From Bolinopsis microptera (Eukaryota; Ctenophora; Tentaculata; Lobata; Bolinopsidae), in NCBI RefSeq assembly GCF_026151205.1, contig NC_087077.1:14854983-14918982 (forward strand): a stretch of 64,000 nucleotides of DNA, in the 5' to 3' direction. The number at the start of each line of letters is the position of its first letter. Position 1 is the first letter of the stretch. The position numbers and the translations under genes were made by a program. Below are positions 35,752 to 45,700 of the stretch, in pieces. The notes beneath the pieces were generated by a model. That model saw only the letters and a program-made list of their open reading frames with translations. It searched no databases and was not told the origin of the DNA.

Positions 35752-36358
35752 TTAATGTAGGCAAGTTTCCATAAACGATATTTTATTATCGGCGCCAATA
35801 ATCGCTTATTGGGCGCTTTCTCGGCGCTTTTTTTTTAAAAACCGTTTACAATCGCTTTTTTTACGATTATAAACGGTTCAAAAAAAAATCGCTTATAATC
35901 GACTATAATTGGTGTCATAATTCAAAAAAGCGCTTTTTTTAATTTAAAAGCGCTTATAAGCGCTTTATTTACGCTTTACAAACAGCTAAATTGCACCCCA
36001 ATTATAAGCGCTTATAATCGCTTATAAATGGTTCAAAAAAGCGCCTACGAATCGCTTATCCGGCCAACCGCTAATCCACCCGTTTTTGGCGCCAATCCTA
36101 CTGGAAAACCGCTTTCAAATCGCTCAGCGACGCTAGTAAGCGCTTAAAAGTGCTTATAAGCGCTTTTAAATTAAAAAAGCGCTTTTTTGAATTATGACAC
36201 CAATTATAGTCGATTATAAGCGATTTTTTTTTGAACCGTTTATAATCGTAAAAAAAGCGATTGTAAACGGGTTTTTTTTAAAGCGCCGAGAAAGCGCCCA
36301 ATAAGCGATTATTGGCGCCGATAATAAAATATCGTTTATGGAAACTTGCCTTAATGTA
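35752..36358. mobile_element. Long-terminal-inverted-repeat element, 591 bp, with 8-bp target duplication
   Basis: The element runs 35760-36350. It starts GGCAAGTTTCCATAAACG and ends in the reverse complement CGTTTATGGAAACTTGCC; the arms stay nearly perfectly complementary for about 200 bases and the core is rich in GCGCTTATAAGCGC. TTAATGTA flanks it at 35752-35759 and 36351-36358, an 8-bp target duplication as made by hAT-type transposases. No open frame, so non-autonomous. It sits between the two paralogue genes. Confidence 0.88.
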
Positions 36359-36482
36359 GTAGTATAAATATTAAAATTATCTTTGGTTCGAGATGGACAT
36401 ATTCGGTAAAAATCTACCGAGCAACATCTTGTTTTATTCTTAAGGAGACTGTGATTATTATTTTTGTAAATCATAACTAATA

Positions 36483-37551
36483 TTGTTTATCGAAATATTT
36501 TGGGTAGCTATTTTAATTATGCTTTCTAAGAAGACTATTTATTCCCACAGGATGGTCGATCACAGAGAAGGAAAACCAAATGACCCAACAGCCGGGAAAG
36601 AAATTGGAGAAGAAATTGTCAGAACTATAAGCGATTTTATCGCTCAGTCGATCCCGCTGTTGACACCCTTTGATAGCATAAGTGGCGCGTTAAAGAAGAT
36701 AGATGAAGAATCATTTGAAGACCTTCGAGAGGAACAGAAGAACCTAAGGAACGAGATTATCAATGCTAATCGTAGTTGTAACGAACTCAAAGACAAAGCC
36801 AAATTCTTCATTCGGAGCTTAGAGACCTCTATCAACACCGCAATTACGAGTTTTCAATGCGGACTTTCCGACGAAAAGATCTTAAAGAAATTTGCAGAGG
36901 ATATAGACAAAAAGATTATGAAAAAGACGTTCAAGAAACTGAAGAAAAGCAATGGAGAAGCAAAGAGTGCAACAGCAGTGGCGAATAGCCCGCCTTTTGG
37001 AGATGGTCAAAAAATGCGGAGAAAAGATCAGCAACTTGCCTCAAGTAGAAGACGACACGGTAAGTAAAAAACGGTGGGATCAATATCTCAAACTTGGCGA
37101 AAAATTTGCAGGATGGGTTACTCTAGTGAATATCTTGGGAGCATTTCAACCAGCAGTCCAAATAGGCGCAGGAATCGCAGGGATCGCTTTGCATGTAGCA
37201 CACACTGAACGGAATGTGTCAGATTTAAGGAAAGAATTCAAGGAAGTGTACGCCAATCTCGAAAAACATCAAGAACATTGGAGCCAGATGCTGAACATTG
37301 TCGATAGCTTACTAGTTGACCTCGAAATGTTGTCAGACCATTGGATTAGTCTCAAGTCAGGATTTATGCCAGAAGCGCAGAATATCTGCGAACTTTTCTT
37401 AGGAACCTCTGAGTCTGAAGTAGAAACTCGTGACAAATTTAAGGTACAGTTTTATGAAGCGCTGCAAAAGATCAGGGAAACATGCAAACAGGCGCTCGAC
37501 ATGGACATGATGAAGAAAGAGATTAAGCTTGAGGACGAGACCAAAATTTAA
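36483..37551 (+). pseudogene. Paralogue 2 of the 34316-35233 gene, broken by one frameshift
   Basis: The first frame opens at 36483 (a likelier start is the Met at 36552, MVDHREGKP) and runs to 37067; the second frame is open to 37551. Homology to paralogue 1 passes from the first frame (FAEDIDKKIMKKTFKKL ... SNGEAKSATAV) to the second (RLLEMVKKCGEKISNLP ... LGEKFAGWVTLVNILGAFQP, AVQIGAGIAGIALHVAHTER), so a single-base indel lies between about 36970 and 37000. The rest keeps the hydrophobic core and the downstream helical region (HQEHWSQMLNIVDSLLVDLE), with no other lesion seen. A recent pseudogene, a sequencing error, or less likely a tiny intron would explain it. No splice pair was evident at the break. 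Confidence 0.7.
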
Positions 37552-37642
37552 AGAAATATCAAACTGATTTATAAAACTTATATGATTATAAGTTTTATGG
37601 ATAAACTATTTTATATCTTTAGCTTTTTCTAATTATTAATTA

Positions 37643-40600
37643 CTTACTTTTTTTTACTTTGGGCGATCCTCAATCGAAATCCCATTCACTGTCTGCCTCC
37701 ACACGTCTCGATCGCACATAACAGTTCGAAGGTCGTCTAACTGGAGCCCAGTGTCACGAGCTACTACGTCCAGGAAGGTGAGTGGTCTCCTTCCACGGCC
37801 GGATTGGGCAAGTCGCCAGGGGAGGATAGTGGAGATAACTTGGTCAGAAGCTCTCATGCAATGCCCAGCGAATCTGGAACGCCTCGACGCAACCACTGAG
37901 GCAATAGATGGAAGGTTGCCATAGATCTGCTTGAGGGTTGGATGTTTCTTCCACGAGATGTTCTTGGCCTTCATTAAAAGACGGGTGTAGCATCCGTTGA
38001 GGCGCTTCTCAAGCTGCTTGTTTATGGTCCATGTCTCTGATCCATAGAGCAATACTGGTTCGACACAGGCTCTAAAGAACTTGACTTTCAGTTGTTCGGA
38101 AATGCCAGAGGACCAGACTTTTTGCAGTTTAATACAGGCTGACCAGGCCATTCCTTTCCTTGTGTTGAAATCCTTTCTACTGTCCGCAATGAAAGAGCCG
38201 AGGTATTTAAAGTCATCAACCTGTTTAATCTGGCGGCCTGAGATGGAATGTAAGTCGACATTGTCAGGGATGTTGATGGTCATGAACTCGGTCTTAGAAG
38301 CATTCATAGCAAGACCAACTTGTGCGGCTGCATTTTCAAGGTCTGTCAGCAGAAGTTGGACTTGCTCTATGGTGTCTGACATTAAGGCCAAATCATCAGC
38401 AAAGTCAAGGTCTGTGATTTTGACCGCAGGCACTCTTCGACTTTTCCTAGGCACGATGGTAAGACCGAATTCTTCACCCATGCAGCTTCTGAGGACATAG
38501 TCAAGGACGATGATGAAGAGAAAGGGTGCTAGAGTAAGGCCGTCGATGGTCTGGACACGAGAGAACGATGAGTCATAAAGAAGCCTGATAGCATCTACAA
38601 GTGGAGCAGGGATACCGTAGAGGGAGAGGATGTGGAAAAGGGCATCCCGGTTAATGCTGTCGAACGCTTTCGAAAAATCGACAAACACAATTGCGGCTGA
38701 GCGATTTCCGATCTTGCATTCCTCGAGTATACGACGTAGGGCAAGGACCTGTGGGAGTGTGGATCTTCCTCTACGGAAACCATTTTGGTTTGGCCGCAAG
38801 AGGGGATCAATGAATGGGTAGATCCGGTTGAGGATGAGCTTGTTAAAAACTTTCGCTGCAACCGGTGCCAGTGAAATGCCACGGTAGTTTCCTGGATTAG
38901 TAAGATCACCCTTTTTGGGGATAGGAATGATTGAGGCCGTTTTCCAGGCTTGAGGGATCACACCATCCATGAGTGCTTTGTTACAGAATCCGAGGAGGTT
39001 TTCACGTAGCTGGGGAAGCTTCCAGACTGAGGGAGGGATGCTATCCAGACCGGGTGACTTGGAGGATTTGGCGGACTTCAGAACCGTGTCGAGTTCTGAC
39101 ATGCTGAAGGATGAGCAGCTGATGGGCAGGGTGTCAGAGACTCGCTGGTTGAAGAAGGGGAGGGTGAGGTCCGGCGGAGGCTGTTCTGTGCCTAGAAGGG
39201 ACTTGAAGTGCTCGAACCAGATGTTGAGCCGTTCTTCGGTAGTGCCTCCTGGCACTTTGCAGTATGGCACAGTGTCGGAAGATGTTAGTTGCCTGATGAT
39301 GTGCCAGGAACTGCGATGCCTGTGCTCAGGGTTAGTTTTCTCCAGCAGGTCAGTCTGTTGTCGAATGTGCTGTGAAGTAGCAGCATTATAGGCTTCGTCC
39401 AGTTGCTTCTTTGCGTCTTCAAGCTTTTCCTTGGACGAAAAAGAGGGGGAAATCCTGTGACTCAGGGACGCATCCTTTAGGATATTGCGATGGTGTGCAA
39501 TATTAGGATCGTTGTAAGGATTTTCCCGTTTCCTCTTCCTCTTTTTTGGCAACACCTTAAGTGCTGTGCTTGTAACGCTTTTAACGAGCAGGTCGTAGTC
39601 GGACTCGAGCTCTGCTTCCTCTAGGAGTACACTGTACCTGTTTTTCACTTCCACTGCATACTGGTGTTTCATGATGGAATCGTGGATCAGTGGAGTCCAG
39701 TCAATGCTCCTAAGAGGGTCCCGTGCTGGAGTTTTGTTGACTCTGTAGCTGGCTTGAACAAAACATGTTACAATCCGGTGATCTGAACCGACAGTTTGCA
39801 TGATGTTGTACGCTTGACAGTTCTTCACACTGTTTGCCCACTTCTTACGCCAGAGTACAAAGTCAATTTGATGCTTTGCTCTTTTGGGGTCTTCATAGGT
39901 CCAAATTTTATTAGCCGGTTTCTGGAAACAGCGGTTAGCAACTATCAGCTGGTGTTGGTCTACCAGATCCAGTAGTCGTTCGCCGTTGTCGTTGGTTGAC
40001 TGATGGTATGTGAAACCGTAGCTATTACTGAGCTTCGCGTTGAAATCACCGCACACTGCTAGCATGTTGTGAGGAGGCACCTTAGAGATGATCCTGGTTA
40101 GAGCGTTGTAGAATGCAGTTTTATCTTCAATATCACTGCAGTTAGTAGGAGCATAACAGGAGAGGACTGTGAGGCGAGGATTCCCGTTTACATGGAGCAA
40201 GATGATTCTGCTATTAACTTTCTCTACAGATAGGAGAGATTTCTGAATTCTAGGAGATAAAAGAAACCCAACACCACCAACTGACGCATTAACTGAATTC
40301 TTCGTAGCAGAAGCAGTGATGAGCTGATATGATAAGATGTTTTCAATTCTTAGGGATTCTTTGTGGTGTTGGCGATGCTCTTGCAAGGAGATAACATCAT
40401 TATGATGCATGAAGGCTGAGTGAGCTAACTCCTGTTTACGTGATACAGGGTTGAGAGTCCTACAGTTGAAGGTGCTAACCTGAAAAGGGGTTTTCCTACG
40501 AACTAAAAGGGTAGTAACAGGGTTGCTGCAACTATCAGGACCCACCCCTCCCGGGGGTTTTAGGGAGGGCCCGTCATACAGGGAGCTAGCTGCCACTGAG

Positions 40601-40824
40601 TAGTTAGGGGCTTGAACCCTAGTGCTGTTATCGTGTGTCATCATAAAAGTGAGGGGGGATTTTGTCTAATGGCTAGACATTGTTCCAGGCACGGCGCCAC
40701 TGCAACCTGGATGTGACACTATAATCCAATACCCTCATCAGTAGGTACAATCACGGGTGCAGGTCTTCATAAACCCGGCTTGTTTTTCGAGGTATGTGCT
40801 CCTCTAGATCCGCCGTGTTTAGTT
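37643..40824 (-). mobile_element. RTE-like non-LTR retrotransposon with 13-bp target duplication
   Basis: TAATTATTAATTA occurs immediately left (37630-37642) and right (40825-40837), giving element bounds 37643-40824. The minus-strand open frame 37654-40644 fills nearly all of it; the 3' end is an A-rich tail right after the stop codon (AAAAAAAGTAAGTAATT), and about 180 bases precede the ATG. The flanking duplication and intact frame suggest a fairly recent insertion. Confidence 0.88.
37654..40644 (-). CDS. LINE ORF: AP endonuclease-reverse transcriptase (996 residues)
   Basis: N-terminal apurinic endonuclease domain about residues 55-300: FNCRTL, VISLQEHRQHH, LSCYAPTN, VCGDFNAKLS, VGSDHRIVTCF. 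Reverse transcriptase domain about residues 570-800: WKTASIIPIPKKGDLTNPGN, YRGISL, NQNGFRRGRSTLPQVLALRR, VFVDFSKAFDSINRDALFHI, DFADDLALM. The C-terminal tail (ETWTINKQLEKRLNGCYTRL ... RSRFAGHCMRASDQVIST) is typical of RTE-type elements; there is no RNase H domain. Between RVQTIDG and LTLAPFLFIIVLDY the segment that usually ends in GVLQGD is missing, about 15 residues lost in frame, so this copy is probably inactive despite its open frame. Confidence 0.9.
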   Translation of the reverse strand: MMTHDNSTRVQAPNYSVAASSLYDGPSLKPPGGVGPDSCSNPVTTLLVRRKTPFQVSTFNCRTLNPVSRKQELAHSAFMHHNDVISLQEHRQHHKESLRIENILSYQLITASATKNSVNASVGGVGFLLSPRIQKSLLSVEKVNSRIILLHVNGNPRLTVLSCYAPTNCSDIEDKTAFYNALTRIISKVPPHNMLAVCGDFNAKLSNSYGFTYHQSTNDNGERLLDLVDQHQLIVANRCFQKPANKIWTYEDPKRAKHQIDFVLWRKKWANSVKNCQAYNIMQTVGSDHRIVTCFVQASYRVNKTPARDPLRSIDWTPLIHDSIMKHQYAVEVKNRYSVLLEEAELESDYDLLVKSVTSTALKVLPKKRKRKRENPYNDPNIAHHRNILKDASLSHRISPSFSSKEKLEDAKKQLDEAYNAATSQHIRQQTDLLEKTNPEHRHRSSWHIIRQLTSSDTVPYCKVPGGTTEERLNIWFEHFKSLLGTEQPPPDLTLPFFNQRVSDTLPISCSSFSMSELDTVLKSAKSSKSPGLDSIPPSVWKLPQLRENLLGFCNKALMDGVIPQAWKTASIIPIPKKGDLTNPGNYRGISLAPVAAKVFNKLILNRIYPFIDPLLRPNQNGFRRGRSTLPQVLALRRILEECKIGNRSAAIVFVDFSKAFDSINRDALFHILSLYGIPAPLVDAIRLLYDSSFSRVQTIDGLTLAPFLFIIVLDYVLRSCMGEEFGLTIVPRKSRRVPAVKITDLDFADDLALMSDTIEQVQLLLTDLENAAAQVGLAMNASKTEFMTINIPDNVDLHSISGRQIKQVDDFKYLGSFIADSRKDFNTRKGMAWSACIKLQKVWSSGISEQLKVKFFRACVEPVLLYGSETWTINKQLEKRLNGCYTRLLMKAKNISWKKHPTLKQIYGNLPSIASVVASRRSRFAGHCMRASDQVISTILPWRLAQSGRGRRPLTFLDVVARDTGLQLDDLRTVMCDRDVWRQTVNGISIEDRPK

Positions 40825-40837
40825 TAATTATTAATTA

Positions 40838-42735
40838 ATCGTGTCTATAGTATACTTTTTCTTTTTAATAGTAATATGATGCTGTCAAATTAAAACTACA
40901 CATTTTCAGTTTTGGAGCCTTTTTAATTACGGATTATACGAAAAGACATTACGGCTAGATTATGGATTTTTTCTTTTGACTTTAATTTTGATACTGTAAC
41001 TTAAATTTAAACAGATCATTGTAACGCACTGAGTTTTTATAATTATCGATATGTTGATTTTGTTGACGTTTGACCGAATTCTTAATATTATGAAAAATTT
41101 AAAAAATAACGATTTAACCGATTTCAAATTTCAATGATGAAAGGACACGAATGTTAAATAATTTGATTTTTCGAACGGTTTGATTTTTAAAGTGTACCAT
41201 ATTCATTGATTGTTGAATATTGATATAACGAATGAAATAATTTTGCATTTATTGATTATGATATATTTCATTAAATTTCATAAACTGTAAAAAACAAAAA
41301 AAATAACATAATTGAAAGGATTGAGCAGATTTTTCCATTAGACCAACGATTTAAGTTTTCAATTGCATTATTTCGTAATTATTGATCATTTATGTAATGA
41401 AGATATTATTACACATTTTGACTTGTTTTAAATGGACGACATGACAATTGACATGACTTGGTGATGATTTTAGCTATATAGGCGCAAAACATATTTATTT
41501 ATTTGGTATTAAAACTCTCTATCATTTGCTGGTTTAATAGAGAAATGAAATTTTTTTGAATGGTTTGGGGTTTTCAAAAATTGGCTGCGGATGGTCGTTA
41601 GAAAGTCTCTTTAAAATGATTATTAGCACTTAGCAGTAAGATTTGCCTGTAAAAATATTTCAGAATAATTATTTTCAATTTTTTCAAAATACATATTTGT
41701 TTTATTTTTGTTTCAGATTCCAGTCTCATATCTTAATTATCTTACTTCACATAATTTACGCTTCTTCGGAACATAATCACTAAGAATATATTCTGACACA
41801 ACCAATACCACAATATTTCGAAATATAGCCAGATATATAGCCAAATATATGCCCAAAAATAGCAATTCTAAACTAAATCCCCAAACAAATCTTTCCTTAA
41901 AACCATGTTCCCCATCATGCTCATCCTGATCCCCCACCATGCACGCCTCTAATAATTTGAATGTACCTGATGCATCCGGTTTTCACTCAGTATTGTACTC
42001 ACACACATTTTTTCTTGAATATGTTGTCCTCTTCAGGAAAGTTACAAAAGTTCGACCTGTAACTGCACAGAAATGGCCACGACAAAGATTACCGGACCAG
42101 AATTACCGAACACATAAAAATAGATAACACCTGGTCGCTGATAAGGGTCGCTGATGCAATATAATAATAAGATTTCACAGTTGGCCAGTGATTCAAAAAG
42201 AATAGATAATCGCTCCAGTGCGGCTTAAGCTGATCAGATAATCAATCTGATCCAAGCAAGACCAAATGGTAAAATGCGCGTCACCTGAATCTGCCTTGAT
42301 AACCAGTAACCATCATGTAACCAGTAACCAGTAACCAATAACCATTATGTGCTGCACTCAAAAGGTCAAAATCATGGCAACCCTTCTCCCCAGTCTGTAG
42401 GCCCTTTCTATTTTTCTCACCTGATGGTCTGTTTTTTCTTCTCTTCCCAGTTCCAATGTCAGATGGTCTTTCTGAGTAACTACTGCTCGTCTCTCTGGAC
42501 CTACTCCGCTCCCAGCCTGCAGATGGGAGGCAAATATTATAAAGCTACATATTATGAAAAATTGGGTGATGATACGATAATTTAAATTGGCTCTGCTACT
42601 CGCATCATCTTACGACACGTGACATTGATCCCCCAACGATAGCAATGAGTTAGAGGTAGACATTTTATGCAATGATAGTTTAACCTAAACTAATTAATTG
42701 TTGAAACTAAAACGAATTAGTCGATCCTGTGGTAT
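40838..42735. other. Intergenic, no recognised gene
   Basis: AT-rich. Short CCAGTAAC repeats near 42303-42345. Open frames at 41737-41940 and 42349-42585 have no recognisable content. Confidence 0.35.
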
Positions 42736-45700
42736 CTAACCTAGTTGATCAGGTTCGTTCTCTTTGCGAGGATGGCGACCTCTTTCTCTTTCTCCTGCTG
42801 CAGGTACTGCTGAACCGAGTTCTGTGGAAGTTTACAGATCTGTTAGACGTGTTAGTAATGATATTGGTGGATAAGCTCAAATATCATTAATTTGTCGTGG
42901 AGTGATCACTGGTGAGGATTAAAAATTGTACGACTATCACTATTAAGTGGTTGAAACTTTTTCATAATTTTAAACTAATTTCAACAACACAAATCCATAA
43001 CATATGTTGAAATGGATGCGTGTAGTGGGTTAAGAAGGTAGGTATGAGGAGTGTAGTGGGTTAAGAAGGTATGTATGAGGAGTGTAGTGGGTTAAGAAGG
43101 TAGGTATGATGAGTGTAGTGGGTTAAGAAGGTATGTATGAGGAGTGTAGTGGGTTAAGAAGGTATGTATGAGGAGTGTAGTGGGTTAAGAAGGTAGGTAT
43201 GAGGAGTGTAGTGGGTTAAGAAGGTAGGTATGAGGAGTGTAGTGGGTTAAGAAGGTAGGTATGAGGAGTGTAGTGGGTTAAGAAGGTAGGTATGGATGAG
43301 TGTAGTGGGTTAAGAAGGTAGGTATGAGGAGTGTAGTGGGTTAAGAAGGTAGGTATGAGGAGTGTAGTGGGTTAAGAAGGTAGGTATGAGGAGTGTAGTG
43401 GGTTAAGAAGGTAGGTATGAGGAGTGTAGTGGGTTAAGAAGGTAGGTATGAGGAGTGTAGTGGGTTAAGAAGGTAGGTATGAGGAGTGTAGTGGGTTAAG
43501 AAGGTAGGTATGAGGAGTGTAGTGGGTTAAGAAGGTATGTATGAGGAGTGTAGTGGGTTAAGAAGGTATGTATGAGGAGTGTAGTGGGTTAAGAAGGTAG
43601 GTATGAGGAGTGTAGTGGGTTAAGAAGGTAGGTATGAGGAGTGTAGTGGGTTAAGAAGGTAGGTATGAGGAGTGTAGTGGGTTAAGAAGGTAGGTATGAG
43701 GAGTGTAGTGGGTTAAGAAGGTAGGTATGAGGAGTGTAGTGGGTTAAGAAGGTAGGTATGAGGAGTGTAGTGGGTTAAGAAGGTAGGTATGAGGAGTGTA
43801 GTGGGTTAAGAAGGTAGGTATGAGGAGTGTAGTGGGTTAAGAAGGTAGGTATGAGGAGTGTAGTGGGTTAAGAAGGTAGGTATGAGGAGTGTAGTGGGTT
43901 AAGAAGGTAGGTATGAGGAGTGTAGTGGGTTAAGAAGGTAGGTATGAGGAGTGTAGTGGGTTAAGAAGGTAGGTATGAGGAGTGTAGTGGGTTAAGAAGG
44001 TAGGTATGAGGAGTGTAGTGGGTTAAGAAGGTAGGTATGAGGAGTGTAGTGGGTTAAGAAGGTAGGTATGAGGAGTGTAGTGGGTTAAGAAGGTAGGTAT
44101 GAGGAGTGTAGTGGGTTAAGAAGGTAGGTATGAGGAGTGTAGTGGGTTAAGAAGGTAGGTATGATGAGTGTAGTGGGTTAAGAAGGTAGGTATGAGGAGT
44201 GTAGTGGGTTAAGAAGGTAGGTATGAGGAGTGTAGTGGGTTAAGAAGGTAGGTATGAGGAGTGTAGTGGGTTAAGAAGGTAGGTATGAGGAGTGTAGTGG
44301 GTTAAGAAGGTATGTATGAGGAGTGTAGTGGGTTAAGAAGGTAGGTATGAGGAGTGTAGTGGGTTAAGAAGGTAGGTATGAGGAGTGTAGTGGGTTAAGA
44401 AGGTAGGTATGAGGAGTGTAGTGGGTTAAGAAGGTAGGTATGAGGAGTGTAGTGGGTTAAGAAGGTAGGTATGAGGAGTGTAGTGGGTTAAGAAGGTATG
44501 TATGAGGAGTGTAGTGGGTTAAGAAGGTAGGTATGAGGAGTGTAGTGGGTTAAGAAGGTAGGTATGAGGAGTGTAGTGGGTTAAGAAGGTAGGTATGAGG
44601 AGTGTAGTGGGTTAAGAAGGTAGGTATGAGGATAATAAAGTAAAAGTGGACTACTCACCTTGACAGAGCAGGGTCCCTAATTTGTGGATGTCTTCTGAGT
44701 GGACAACATTCTCTGAGCGAGCAATATCTGCTATCAGAGTCACTTCATCCTCGCTATCACTATCGGGTGCTAAACTCTGAAGGGCGGAATATGGAAGATG
44801 TTATCAAGACTTTAGTGCTCTTATACAAGACATTTAGAGAAAAGGATCGCATAGCATAACAAAAAAAAGTTATTTGAAACAATAAGGTTGTTAGCTCTGT
44901 AAAAAAGTGGTTTAACTTCCACCAATAAAACTTTAACAGTTTCAGAATATTTACCCCACACATTTGATATATTTCCATTCAATTGAGGGCACGGTTTGGT
45001 GTATGTGACCGTGTTTGGTTTCCAAACAATTTTTACAGACGGGGCAGTATTTTATTCCAATAACATTTTGCCGTACTTATTGCTGTGATATGTTACAATA
45101 AGGTACTCAATAACGGGATTGCGGGAGATTATGTTTTTATTTATTTTGTATTGTAACCAGCCAAATTACAGAAAGCCCAAAGTTTCCCGATAAGTTTTTG
45201 GAGTAGACCATGGGAGTCTTTATCTCACTCCGGGGAACTTCCATTATACCACCATCCCTCCTGAGCTTTCATCGAGTATTTAACCGAGGAGACCTCCAAT
45301 ATTAATTAGTAATGATAACTTTTTGCGATCTTTGTTCTACGAAATTACCTAATTGACGCAAATTTTACCACCATTAATAATGCTTGTAGTTTTGTACTGG
45401 ATATATTATTTGAAAGATCAAAGACCGGTAAAAATTAAAATTGCATTAGACTATAACTAGTGATCAGACAATAATCGCATTAAAATTGGAAGTAAGTAAG
45501 ATCATAAAGATACGACATAAATTTCTGTTATCAAGGATGAACTTTATTAGTTATCCTTTATTTTTAATAATTACATTACAAACAAATACAGTCATTATCG
45601 AATAGAGCGAATTAGTGAGTTCAATTAAGATTTGTTCTCATTTCAAAGTTTACCAGGTTACGTAGCTTGAGATCCTTTGATTTGAGATCACTTATAATCA

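Noticed and set aside
34316-37551. Calling the paralogue pair a pore-forming toxin
   Set aside because: Only the general layout matches; no diagnostic motif was seen, so function is left open.
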